Below the pieces are notes generated by a model. The model ran no database searches, was not told the origin of the DNA, and saw only the letters and a list, made by a program, of their open reading frames with translations. From NCBI GenBank assembly GCA_024399015.1, contig JAKSIC010000016.1, positions 1 through 63,657 on the forward strand: DNA of 63,657 nt, in the 5' to 3' direction. The position numbers were made by a program, and so were the translations under genes. Source of the DNA: Fibrobacter sp. (GTDB lineage: Bacteria; Fibrobacterota; Fibrobacteria; Fibrobacterales; Fibrobacteraceae). This document shows positions 31,729 through 39,901 of the stretch, one piece after another. Every line of letters starts with the position of its first letter. Within the stretch, counting starts at the first letter, position 1.

Positions 31729-33815
31729 AAAAAGAAATCGTAGACATCCGCTACATTGCTAAAATCCTTTTCCTGGTTCTGACCTCAGTGAATCTTGGCC
31801 ATACTTTTGACGTGGTTTGGCTAGGCTTGATTTTTGCAGCGTTCTTTGCGGTGACTGGGTTCTTGAATGCAACCAGTCGCCGAGAATTTTCGAAGCGTCC
31901 CAAGTACAATAAGATTCCCGCTTATGGTGCCATTGTTCCGCTGGCGCTTTACTGGGTGGTGACTCCTGGCGTTGAAAATGGAGTGAATCCGGTAATGGTT
32001 TTCTTGCCGGGCATTTACCTGCTTTTCCTGACAGCGCTTCAGGAACGAAGCCGTGGTAATGGTGGCTTTGACGCCTTTGTTGCCTTTGATGGGATCGCTG
32101 CGCTATTGTTCAGTTTCTATACCATACCCAAGGGCTGGGCTCCTGTAGGTTTTGTTGCTCTCCTGCTAGCAGTATTCTCTTACACCCGCCGTGGAACCGC
32201 ATGGTACAAGTACGTACTTTTCTTGCTAATCGTAGCCATGCTTAGCGCTTCCTCTTACGGGGGCTGGCGTTACTGGAAGGCTCACCGCTATGAACGTGGT
32301 GCCAAGTGGGCTGATGATTACTACCAGCGCGATAGAGTGATGGGCTTTGATCAAGTGGCTGCCCTTGGAAGTTTTGGCAGCAACTATAATGGTAAGTATA
32401 ACAGCCAGGTTGTTCTCCGTGTCTGGGATTCTTTGCCTGCAGCCTATTTGAAAGCTGCTAGCTACGAAAAGTATGTGGCGGGCATTTGGAAACTGCCGAC
32501 TGTTCCCGTAAAGACATTGACCCCCGCTTATTACCAAGTGGACTATGCTGTTCTTGAAGTTGCCGATTCTTTGACAAGATCTTCCGATACAACGGGGGCC
32601 CTGCGCCCTGTTCGTCAGGTGTGGGTGCAATCCACCATCAATAATTTTGGCTTTGTGTTTGCTCCCTATGGAGCTGTAGGCTTTGCAGCCAAGGATGTGG
32701 ACTCCCTGCAATATTTTGCCGGCGGTATGGTTAATGGTTTGGGCCAGAACGGGAAACGTTCGGACTGGCATTACTTCCTTTGCGATGGTCGCGTTAGCTC
32801 TGCTGATTCCGCTGGTTCCGCTGAATTTGCTGATTGTCAAGTTCCGGATTCTCTGCTGGCATACACGGCGGGAGATTTGCAGATTGGAAAACGATACGAA
32901 CCCTTGATGGATTCTGTCATTGATGCCATGGGCCTTGTTCGCCGCGATTCCTTGAATGATTCCTTGGCCGCCAAACAAAGCGTTGATGGTGATAATCTCC
33001 AACGAATCCTCGTGTACTTCAAGGACAACTTTACCTATTCGCTTCAAGTTCCTGGTTTGAATCGTTGGCAGGGCTCAAGTGCTGATCCCTCAAAAGATCC
33101 CTTGTCTATTTTCTGGCACGCAAAGCAGGGCTTCTGTGAATACTATGCCACGTTGTCAGTACTTGCTTTGCGTCGTGTAGGAATTCCTGCTCGTTATGTT
33201 ACTGGATTCGCCCGCCCAGAAGTGGTGGAGGGGAGACCCTATGCAATCTTCCGACGTAAGCACGCTCATTCCTGGGTAGAAGCGTTTGTGGATGGTCGTT
33301 GGGTTATCTTTGATCCTACGCCTCCAATGCTTACGCCTGTCGGTAACGAACCGAATTGGTTTGCTGTAAAGTGGGAAGGCCTGCAGGGACGTTTTGCTCG
33401 TGCAATGCATTTCCTCAAGGAGGGGGAATGGCGTCGTACGGTGGATTCTTGGCAGAACTACACGCAAAAGATTACCGATGGTATTGCCATTTACGTGGCT
33501 CTTGTAATTGTAATCCTTGCTTTTGTTGGACTGAAGATTCGCAGATACTTGAAAGGCCGTCGTCGTAATATAATTTCGCCGAAGAATGCTGCAGCTATGG
33601 AATGGGCTCGTAAGCTTACCAAGGCCGAACTTGTTTTAACAACATTAGGTTATCATCGTGAAGATGGGGAGACTGTAGGTGCGTTTATTAAACGTTTGCA
33701 ACGGGCGGATGCCGGTACTTTGGGCACGAAGATGGCCGATCCTTCGGCAAATGAAAAGTTGCAACAGACAATAAAGATTCTTCAGGATTACGAAGAACAT
33801 AGATGGATGAAATAG
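31725..33815 (+). CDS. Transglutaminase-like membrane protein (TgpA/DUF3488 type)
   Basis: The 696-aa protein has about six N-terminal membrane helices (to about 185), an extracytoplasmic domain and a transglutaminase core. The triad is C471 (GFCEYYAT), histidine in HAHSWVEAF and aspartate in IFDPTP. One more membrane helix and a C-terminal cytoplasmic DUF4129-like tail follow. TgpA-type enzymes are envelope transamidases or hydrolases whose substrates are mostly unknown. It overlaps DUF58 by 4 nt (ATGA) and completes the MoxR-DUF58-transglutaminase set. A FISUMP lipoprotein starts 8 nt after its stop. Confidence 0.9.
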   Translation: MKKEIVDIRYIAKILFLVLTSVNLGHTFDVVWLGLIFAAFFAVTGFLNATSRREFSKRPKYNKIPAYGAIVPLALYWVVTPGVENGVNPVMVFLPGIYLLFLTALQERSRGNGGFDAFVAFDGIAALLFSFYTIPKGWAPVGFVALLLAVFSYTRRGTAWYKYVLFLLIVAMLSASSYGGWRYWKAHRYERGAKWADDYYQRDRVMGFDQVAALGSFGSNYNGKYNSQVVLRVWDSLPAAYLKAASYEKYVAGIWKLPTVPVKTLTPAYYQVDYAVLEVADSLTRSSDTTGALRPVRQVWVQSTINNFGFVFAPYGAVGFAAKDVDSLQYFAGGMVNGLGQNGKRSDWHYFLCDGRVSSADSAGSAEFADCQVPDSLLAYTAGDLQIGKRYEPLMDSVIDAMGLVRRDSLNDSLAAKQSVDGDNLQRILVYFKDNFTYSLQVPGLNRWQGSSADPSKDPLSIFWHAKQGFCEYYATLSVLALRRVGIPARYVTGFARPEVVEGRPYAIFRRKHAHSWVEAFVDGRWVIFDPTPPMLTPVGNEPNWFAVKWEGLQGRFARAMHFLKEGEWRRTVDSWQNYTQKITDGIAIYVALVIVILAFVGLKIRRYLKGRRRNIISPKNAAAMEWARKLTKAELVLTTLGYHREDGETVGAFIKRLQRADAGTLGTKMADPSANEKLQQTIKILQDYEEHRWMK

Positions 33816-33823
33816 GAGGAATC

Positions 33824-35101
33824 ATGAAATATTTATGGAGTTCTGTTGCCGTAGCAGCACTTCTTGCTGCTTGTGGTGATGAGCCTTCGAATGATGTGTC
33901 GAATGCGGAAGATGTAGAATCATCCTCGTCTATATCTAAGGTTGATTCTACGGCAAAGTCTTCGTCAAGTAAAGGAACGAAGTATGAAACTGTTGTTTCC
34001 TACGGTGAAATGACTGACCCGCGAGACTCAAAAACATATAAGACCATTACCTTGAAATATTTTGATGGCAAGGATTCTATAACCAGCGATACCTGGATGG
34101 TTGAAGACCTTGCGTACGATGCAGAATATGCCGATCAAACATTTGCTGGTAGTAAATACTTCTATTATGATGTTGGATCTGCAATGGATTCCTTAAAATC
34201 AGGCTGTGGCACGATATGCTCGGATTGTATGTGGTACTGCAACTTACCGGAAAATTTCCAAGGTATTTGCCCTGACGGTTGGCGCTTGCCGTCCTTTGCT
34301 GAAATTGAAAAGTTTGCTTCGATATTAGAAAACGATGATGAAGCTATGAAAGCGTTCTATCATTCGTCCCCTTCCGACGAATGTCAGGATGATGAACGTT
34401 TCTGGACCAGTACTGAACTCGGATATGGTCTTTTTGCCGGACTTGGAAACACAGAAGCGTGCTTTAGCCCGTATGAATATCCTATAGAATTCTTTGCATC
34501 GGTCCGTTGCTTGAAGGGCGATGGAATCCATGTGGAGGTGATTCCTCCCACACCCAAGAAATACGAAGGTGATTTTGGAACATTGACTGATTCCCGCGAT
34601 GACAAAAATTACAAGACCGTGAAGATTGGCGAGCAGACCTGGATGGCCGAGAACCTGGACTACTATATGTCCGATTCAACCAGCATTTGCAACGATTTGG
34701 ACGAGGATTGCTCCAAGTACCACAGGTTTTATACTTGGGAAGCTGCAAAGGAAGCATGCCCGACAGGATGGCATTTACCGACAGAGGCTGAATTTACAAC
34801 ATTGAAGAACTTTGTGTTGAAGGATTGGCCCGACTACAGTGTGGTAAGCTTGTTGGGTGAACAATACGGCTGGGAAATGGAAACCTATGATGCTTATGGA
34901 TTTGATGCAAAGGAGACTCGCTCTCCCTTTGATAATCCTAGAGGCGAATTCACTTTCAAAGGTATCTCTGCATATTGGTCTTCTACGGAAGGTAAAGATA
35001 GCTCCAAGGCGAAAACCCTTTTGCTGCAGATTCATCACGATATTGAAGGTGATGACATTGATAAGGGCAATTATGCCGGAGTCCGTTGCTTGAAGGATTA
35101 A
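33824..35101 (+). CDS. FISUMP-domain lipoprotein (two domains) in MoxR operon
   Basis: The 425-aa lipoprotein has a signal ending LLAAC and an acidic Ser-rich spacer. FISUMP domain 1 (about 50-240) is divergent and Cys-rich, with WMVEDLAYDAEY and ICPDGWRLPS. Domain 2 (about 245-425) is canonical, with FGTLTDSRDDKNYKTVKIG, WMAENLDY and CPTGWHLPTEAEF. AGGAGG lies right before ATG 33824, so the in-frame ATG 33803 is rejected. It sits in the same operon as the transglutaminase, making it a candidate surface partner or substrate; that link is inference. Confidence 0.9.
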   Translation: MKYLWSSVAVAALLAACGDEPSNDVSNAEDVESSSSISKVDSTAKSSSSKGTKYETVVSYGEMTDPRDSKTYKTITLKYFDGKDSITSDTWMVEDLAYDAEYADQTFAGSKYFYYDVGSAMDSLKSGCGTICSDCMWYCNLPENFQGICPDGWRLPSFAEIEKFASILENDDEAMKAFYHSSPSDECQDDERFWTSTELGYGLFAGLGNTEACFSPYEYPIEFFASVRCLKGDGIHVEVIPPTPKKYEGDFGTLTDSRDDKNYKTVKIGEQTWMAENLDYYMSDSTSICNDLDEDCSKYHRFYTWEAAKEACPTGWHLPTEAEFTTLKNFVLKDWPDYSVVSLLGEQYGWEMETYDAYGFDAKETRSPFDNPRGEFTFKGISAYWSSTEGKDSSKAKTLLLQIHHDIEGDDIDKGNYAGVRCLKD

Positions 35102-35130
35102 AAAATCCTGTTGCAAAAATGGTAATAAAA

Positions 35131-35162
35131 GAAACCCGAACCATGATGGTCCGGGTTTTCTT
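35131..35162 (+). terminator. Terminator of the MoxR/transglutaminase operon
   Basis: AACCCG-ACC...GGT-CCGGGTT stem (one bulge) followed by TTCTTG. Confidence 0.8.
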
Positions 35163-35184
35163 GTTTAAAATTCTCGTCAATTAC

Positions 35185-35219
35185 AAACTATAAATCATAA
35201 TTCATAATTGCGCGAAGCG
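35185..35219. repeat. Heptamer array with GCGC hairpin
   Basis: Units ATAAATC, ATAATTC and ATAATTG are followed by GCGC-gaa-GCGC, immediately before the putP stop codon. Same layout as the other heptamer elements. Confidence 0.6.
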
Positions 35220-35220
35220 C

Positions 35221-36762
35221 TTACAGCTTCATGTCGGAAAGGCGGGTATGTTCCACGGCGTCGAATTCGTCTTGGATTTCCTTGGAAGGAGCCTTGGTCA
35301 AAAGGCTTACCACGATGATGGTGAGGCCGCTGAGAACAAAGCCCGGAACCAGTTCGTAGATCTGGAAGATTTCACCGCTAAGACCGGAGAGGTAGAACTT
35401 CCAGACGAAGGTGGTGATACCGCCGACCAGCATACCGGAAACGGCTGCGGGGAGGGTGGTACGCTTCCAGAAGAGGGCCAGGAGAACCAGAGGTCCGAAT
35501 GTAGCACCGAAGCCACCCCAGGCGAAGCTCACGAGGCTCATGACCACATCCAGGAAGCTCTTGCCCTGCTTGACGCCGTCGGCAGACGGTGCGCCCTGAA
35601 GAGCGACGAGAACTGCGATGATAGCGATGACTGCCACCACAATACGGCTAACCCACATGAGTTCCTTGTTGGAAGCGTTCTTGCGGAAGATGTGCTTGTA
35701 CATGTCGTTACTGAAAGCGGAAGCAGAAACCAGGAGCTGGGAGTCTGCAGTACTCATGATAGCGGCGAGAATTGCAGCCATGAGGATGGAAGCGATTGCC
35801 GGATGGCAGAGGGCCTGGCAGAGAACCATGAAGATACGTTCCGGGTCCTGGATGGAGAGTCCGTTTGCGCTAACGTAGTAGTTGCCCAAAAGGCCGATCA
35901 TAATCACGGCGCCGAGGCAGATGATGACCCAAGTCATGGCGATACGGCGAGAGTGCTTGATTTCTTCGGCGTTCTTGATGGACATGAAGCGAACCAAGAT
36001 ATGGGGCATACCGAAGTAACCGAGACCCCAGGCGAGGCTGGAAATCAAGGAGATGAAACCGATGGCCTTGCCGGTAGAGGCGTTGGTGAAGAGGCTCATC
36101 AGGTAGGGGTTCTGTGCGTTCACTGCATCCATGGTAGCGGCAAAGCCGCCACCGGTAACGCAGATGATGGTGGGAATCACGAGCACTGCGATGAGCATCA
36201 TGGAAGCCTGGATGAAGTCAGTCCAGCAGACTGCGAAGAAGCCGCCCATGAAGGTGTAGCTCACGACCACCACAGCACCGATGATAAGGCCGGTGGTGTA
36301 GTCCAGACCGAAGATGGTGCCGAAGAGCTTAGCGGAAGCTACAAAGCCGGACACGGTGTAGAAGAGGAAGAAGGCGAGGATGAAGAAGGATGCGATTACG
36401 CGGATAATGCCCTTCTTGTCGCGGAAACGGTTGGAGAGGAAGTCGGGGAGGGTGATGGAGTCATTGCAGAAGTGAGAGTACTTACGGAGACGACGGCCCA
36501 CAATCTTCCAGTTGAAGTAAGTTCCGATCACGAGACCGATACCGATCCAAGCTTCGGAGAAACCGCTGACGAAGATGGCGCCCGGGAGACCCATGAGCAT
36601 CCAGCCACTCATATCGGAGGCCTGGGCGGACATTGCCACCACCCACTTGTTCATGCCACGATCGCCCAGGTAGTAGGCATTCAGGCTGTTGGCTTTCTTT
36701 GAGAAGTAGGCACCGATGCCTAGCATCATCAACAAGTAAAGAATAAAGACTACAACGGTCAT
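35221..36762 (-). CDS. putP: Sodium/proline symporter
   Basis: The 513-aa member of the sodium:solute symporter family has about 13 membrane helices. Helix 1 (LYLLMMLGIGAYFS), the LGDRGMNKWVVAMSAQASDMSGWMLMG region with Na+/proline residues, and the GFGATFGPL helix are PutP-like. AAGAGGAA precedes the start. It imports proline with Na+; a related substrate is possible. It stands alone between convergent and divergent neighbours. Its terminator is not obvious apart from the repeat and the shared hairpin at 35131. Confidence 0.93.
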   Translation of the reverse strand: MTVVVFILYLLMMLGIGAYFSKKANSLNAYYLGDRGMNKWVVAMSAQASDMSGWMLMGLPGAIFVSGFSEAWIGIGLVIGTYFNWKIVGRRLRKYSHFCNDSITLPDFLSNRFRDKKGIIRVIASFFILAFFLFYTVSGFVASAKLFGTIFGLDYTTGLIIGAVVVVSYTFMGGFFAVCWTDFIQASMMLIAVLVIPTIICVTGGGFAATMDAVNAQNPYLMSLFTNASTGKAIGFISLISSLAWGLGYFGMPHILVRFMSIKNAEEIKHSRRIAMTWVIICLGAVIMIGLLGNYYVSANGLSIQDPERIFMVLCQALCHPAIASILMAAILAAIMSTADSQLLVSASAFSNDMYKHIFRKNASNKELMWVSRIVVAVIAIIAVLVALQGAPSADGVKQGKSFLDVVMSLVSFAWGGFGATFGPLVLLALFWKRTTLPAAVSGMLVGGITTFVWKFYLSGLSGEIFQIYELVPGFVLSGLTIIVVSLLTKAPSKEIQDEFDAVEHTRLSDMKL

Positions 36763-36863
36763 TTGTTCCTCTTCCGGTTGTGGCGAAACCCATCTCGAGG
36801 TTTTCGCCTGTGTTATTAATTATTCCAAGTTGGAAGATAGAAATATTTTCTATATAGCACGCC

Positions 36864-37583
36864 ATGGTAAATCCCAACGAGTACAATTTCAAGGTCATTG
36901 CAAAAATCAGGAGCGACTTCCCCGACAAATTCGGAATTCCCCGCCAGAGCGGTCTTCTGAAGAAAATGAAGTCCTCCATTGTCTTTGAACCTGAGTTCCG
37001 CGTGGCCGACGCCCTGCGAGGCCTTGAAGGCTTTAGCCATCTTTGGATCCTCTGGATTTTTTCAGAAAATGTAAGACCGGACGAAAATGGAAATAATCGC
37101 TGGAGCCCCACAGTGCGCCCGCCCCGCCTTGGGGGTAACAAGCGCCTGGGAGTCTTTGCGACTCGCAGCAGTTTCCGCCCCAATCCGGTGGCTATGAGCT
37201 GTGTGAAAATTGAAGAGGTGCGCCTGGATGGTCCGGATGGTCCCGAAATCATCGTCAGCGGCGCAGACCTCATGGACGGAACCCCCATTGTGGACATCAA
37301 GCCGTATCTGCCTTATGCCGATTCCGTCCCTGATGCACTGGGCGGTTTTGCAGAAGCCGTTCGCAAAAGGCAGGTGCAGGTGGAATTTCCGGAGGCGCTT
37401 CAGCGGGCCACGGCTCTATCGGCCGAAAAGCTGGAAACATTGACTGAGATCCTTGCCCAAGACCCGCGCCCCGCCTACCAGAACGATCCCGAACGGGTGT
37501 ACGGTTTCAAGTTCGCCGGATTCGATGTTAAGTTCAAAGTCCAGGACGAAGTCCTTACGGTCATCGATCTGATTCAACTATAA
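36864..37583 (+). CDS. trmO: tRNA (N6-threonylcarbamoyladenosine37-N6)-methyltransferase (TrmO)
   Basis: The 239-aa UPF0066/TsaA family protein has RPPRLGGNKRLGVF and the hallmark TRSSFRPNPVAMS with the SAM-binding beta-barrel, plus a C-terminal YxFKFAGFDVKF-type tail. It methylates t6A37 to m6t6A in tRNA-Thr that reads ACY codons. Length fits the two-domain E. coli type. The start has no strong ribosome-binding site (AGCACGCC). Convergent with the small minus-strand gene; they share a terminator. Another t6A37 enzyme, tcdA, is 8 kb away. Confidence 0.93.
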   Translation: MVNPNEYNFKVIAKIRSDFPDKFGIPRQSGLLKKMKSSIVFEPEFRVADALRGLEGFSHLWILWIFSENVRPDENGNNRWSPTVRPPRLGGNKRLGVFATRSSFRPNPVAMSCVKIEEVRLDGPDGPEIIVSGADLMDGTPIVDIKPYLPYADSVPDALGGFAEAVRKRQVQVEFPEALQRATALSAEKLETLTEILAQDPRPAYQNDPERVYGFKFAGFDVKFKVQDEVLTVIDLIQL

Positions 37584-37607
37584 CGATACAGCTACGATAA
37601 AAGCTTA

Positions 37608-37644
37608 AAAAAGACCTCCAGGGAAATCCCGGAGGCCTTTTTCG
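37608..37644 (+). terminator. Bidirectional terminator, trmO / small sorting-domain gene
   Basis: GACCTCC-aggg..ccc-GGAGGCC stem flanked by A and T runs on both sides. Confidence 0.85.
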
Positions 37645-37671
37645 AGTTAGGAGGTTTTTCGATGAAACTTC

Positions 37672-37944
37672 TTACTTATTCACGTGAAGCGGAACTGTCT
37701 TGGAGATTCCTGCCACGGAAATGCTTGCGATGTAGTTGCCGGAGGACAATCTTTGCGTGCTTAGCTTGATGGCTTCGGCGTAGTTCATATTCTTTTCGCT
37801 GAACTTCAGGACTTCGTGACCCAGGAGCGTGTAGACGCGGACGTTGTACTTGTCCTTGACCGGGGTAGCCTCGGCAGTGGCCACAACGCCGGAAACCATT
37901 GCGGAAAGAGCCAGGGCTCTCCCGTATTTCTTCATCCAATCCAT
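37672..37944 (-). CDS. 90-aa secreted protein consisting of a sorting-like domain
   Basis: From ATG 37944 (GGAGA in front) the product is 90 aa. It has a signal peptide (KKYGRALALSAMVSGVVATAEA), then about 62 residues (VKDKYNVRVYTLLGHEV ... LSSGNYIASISVAG ... TVPLHV). This tail aligns by eye with the C-terminal domain of the GH5 enzyme in this window (VQIFDMMGHVV ... LSRGNYMVRV). Such domains are sorting tags of large enzymes, similar to type IX secretion type A domains. Here no passenger is attached. The longer frame up to 38259 has no support. It could be a decoy, anchor or regulator of sorting, or a relic of a larger gene. Function unknown. Confidence 0.75.
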   Translation of the reverse strand: MDWMKKYGRALALSAMVSGVVATAEATPVKDKYNVRVYTLLGHEVLKFSEKNMNYAEAIKLSTQRLSSGNYIASISVAGISKTVPLHVNK

Positions 37945-38158
37945 AATGTTCTCCATAAACGCGGGCCCCACCCGCCAAACACATCCCAAAGATAGAACCT
38001 TGTATTTACGTATAACACCCCTGTATCTTGATCTTTCGTTGTAGGTATTTACAACAAATGTTACCGGAAATTTGCGTTTTTCCGTAAAATAAAGTTCATT
38101 AAGAATCCTATGTCCGCAACTTTTTCTTATATTCCGTAAAAAATAACGAGGTTTTACA
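37945..38158. promoter_or_regulatory. Divergent spacer with imperfect TTTACA palindrome
   Basis: Contains TTTACA-N5-TGTTAC (38048-38064), which resembles the dapF palindrome with two mismatches, and TTGTA-N6-TACAA at about 38040-38055. Possible operator shared by the two divergent genes. Confidence 0.35.
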
Positions 38159-38686
38159 ATGAAAAAGATTTCTATGGCTCTTGCAATTGCCGGTCTTGGC
38201 GCTGCTGCTATGATGACCGCTTGCACCGATAGCGGTACCCAGGCAAAGAAACCCACCAAGGCTCAGGAATGTGCCGCAGGTCTTTCCACCGAATGCCTGA
38301 TTGGTGAATGGTCCGCCAAGGGTGTTGCCAATGTAACTACTGGTGAAATGCATCCTTCCTTCAACTATTCTTCTGCTCCGGGCACTTTGAGCTTTATGGA
38401 TAACGGTCAGTTTATGTATGACGTTCCTGCTGGTGCACCGGCTGCCGCAAACTGCGGTCAGAAGACCTATGGTACTTGGAGCGTTTCTGGAAACACCTTG
38501 ACCATGAAGGCTACCGTGGGTGAACTTTGCTTACCGGCTAAGAGCTATTCCGGAACTCCCAAGGTTACCGTTGGTGCCGGTACTGTGGATCTGGTTTTTG
38601 AAAAGCTCTTCTTCCTGTTCAATGTTTCTGATGAAGCAGGTGACCGCGCCGGTTATGGTGACGTGTTCTCCATCAGCGCTCAGTAA
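38159..38686 (+). CDS. Lipocalin-like lipoprotein
   Basis: The 175-aa product has a lipoprotein signal ending MTAC. A spacer is followed by a beta-rich domain with LIGEWSAKGVANV, PGTLSFMDNGQFMYD, KTYGTWSVSGNTLTMKATVG and VFEKLFFLFNVSD. This resembles small lipocalin-like (DUF4923/DUF5640-type) lipoproteins in the spacing of WxxxG...F.xDG...G.W...L motifs. No enzyme motif is seen. Monocistronic, with a bidirectional terminator at 38718. Function unknown. Confidence 0.7.
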   Translation: MKKISMALAIAGLGAAAMMTACTDSGTQAKKPTKAQECAAGLSTECLIGEWSAKGVANVTTGEMHPSFNYSSAPGTLSFMDNGQFMYDVPAGAPAAANCGQKTYGTWSVSGNTLTMKATVGELCLPAKSYSGTPKVTVGAGTVDLVFEKLFFLFNVSDEAGDRAGYGDVFSISAQ

Positions 38687-38717
38687 TCTTTGCTTTAAGA
38701 ACAAGATTTAGCTAAAA

Positions 38718-38752
38718 GAAAAGCCCTGGTTTTTACCAGGGCTCTTTTGTTT
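38718..38752 (+). terminator. Bidirectional terminator
   Basis: AAAGCCCTGG-N6-CCAGGGCT stem with T runs on both strands; shared by the convergent lipocalin-like and phosphatase genes. Confidence 0.87.
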
Positions 38753-38773
38753 TCTGAAAAAGGTTGAACCGGA

Positions 38774-39784
38774 TTAACGGGTTCCGGATTCACCCCCTTT
38801 AACAGCGACATAACGCCTTTCGTTCTTGTCGTTGATGATGATGGCGACGCCGGCGAGGTAGTTCAGCCACTTGTTGCTGCTGGGGTCGTGAATTTTGATG
38901 TCAATTTCCTTGTTGGTAGCCCAGATGACCAACGGAGCCAGAACCAAGTCGTGGGATGCGGCCAAGGTGTATTTCGGCATTGTTGCATAATCCTTGACAA
39001 CGAGGTCGAGGATTTCGAGGCTACGGTCGTTGAGATCATAGAATACGTCGGCATAGGCGTTTTCGTATGCCCAGGAGGTGTACATGACCTGCACGTTCCT
39101 GATGGAATCTCGAACTTCGTATTCTTTTTGGAGATCCTTGTCCTTGACGTACCAACCGTCCTTAAGCTGCTTCAAGGTGTCGGGCTTGAATGTGGGGGAG
39201 ACGAAGGCCAGATGTTCAACTTCGTCTGCGTCCAGAACAGTAGTCATTTCGAAGGTTTCTTCGCCACGACCTACGGCAAAGCCGAGGGCTGTCTGATAAG
39301 TACGGGTCATTCCGGAGAAGATGTACTTGAAAGGTTCGGCACCGACAATCTTCTGACCTGCAGCTACGGCTTCTGCGAAACCATCTTCGGTAAGGGCGGA
39401 TTCGTTACCGGTGAAGCGTTCGCGTTCACCATGACGCACAATGAAAATCACCTTTTCGTTGCACTGGATGCTCTTGTAGATATCACCGATGTCGATAAAG
39501 TCATTGAGCGGGAAGTCCACGGGGGTTGCCACCTGGCCTGCTGCGCAACCGGCGTCGGCCTGCTGTTCCGGCGGAAGGACCTGACCTGCGGAACTGCTGA
39601 GGTCGCCTACAATGCCTGCGGAGGAGGAGGAAAGGTCTGTGTTCGGCAGGCCTGCAGCGATGGAACTGCTGGACAGATCGTCGGGCTGAGTTGCAGACTT
39701 GCCGTCGTCACCACATGCAGTGAATGTCAAACCTGCGGCAACTGTGGATGCCAAAATCATGCTAGAGAAAAATTTGGACTTCAT
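38774..39784 (-). CDS. Histidine-phosphatase-family lipoprotein
   Basis: The 336-aa paralogue of the protein at 22060-23103 has a lipoprotein signal ending FTAC and a Ser-rich spacer. Its histidine phosphatase domain has the canonical VRHGERERF motif and second histidine ASHDLVL. It lacks the KDTV stalk of its paralogue but keeps the GWYVKD and WLNYLAGVAIII regions near the C-terminus. Probably an outer-surface or periplasmic phosphatase with unknown substrate. It ends at a terminator shared with the lipocalin-like gene. Confidence 0.88.
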   Translation of the reverse strand: MKSKFFSSMILASTVAAGLTFTACGDDGKSATQPDDLSSSSIAAGLPNTDLSSSSAGIVGDLSSSAGQVLPPEQQADAGCAAGQVATPVDFPLNDFIDIGDIYKSIQCNEKVIFIVRHGERERFTGNESALTEDGFAEAVAAGQKIVGAEPFKYIFSGMTRTYQTALGFAVGRGEETFEMTTVLDADEVEHLAFVSPTFKPDTLKQLKDGWYVKDKDLQKEYEVRDSIRNVQVMYTSWAYENAYADVFYDLNDRSLEILDLVVKDYATMPKYTLAASHDLVLAPLVIWATNKEIDIKIHDPSSNKWLNYLAGVAIIINDKNERRYVAVKGGESGTR

Positions 39785-39869
39785 AGATAATCCTTGCTTA
39801 ATTCCATCCTAATATAAATTATTTAGAAAATAAGCTGTGTAAACTCTTGCTCACATGGGGTTAGATGAA

Positions 39870-39895
39870 CAAAAAGGCCCGCTTTGGGGCGGGCT
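39870..39895 (-). terminator. Terminator of the membrane protein gene
   Basis: On the minus strand, GCCCGC-cccaaa-GCGGGC is followed by TTTTTG. Confidence 0.85.
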
Positions 39896-39901
39896 TGCTC
39901 T

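Noticed and set aside
37672-38259. 195-aa version of the small sorting-domain protein
   Set aside because: The upstream part overlaps the divergent promoter and the neighbouring gene start. A ribosome-binding site and signal peptide support ATG 37944.
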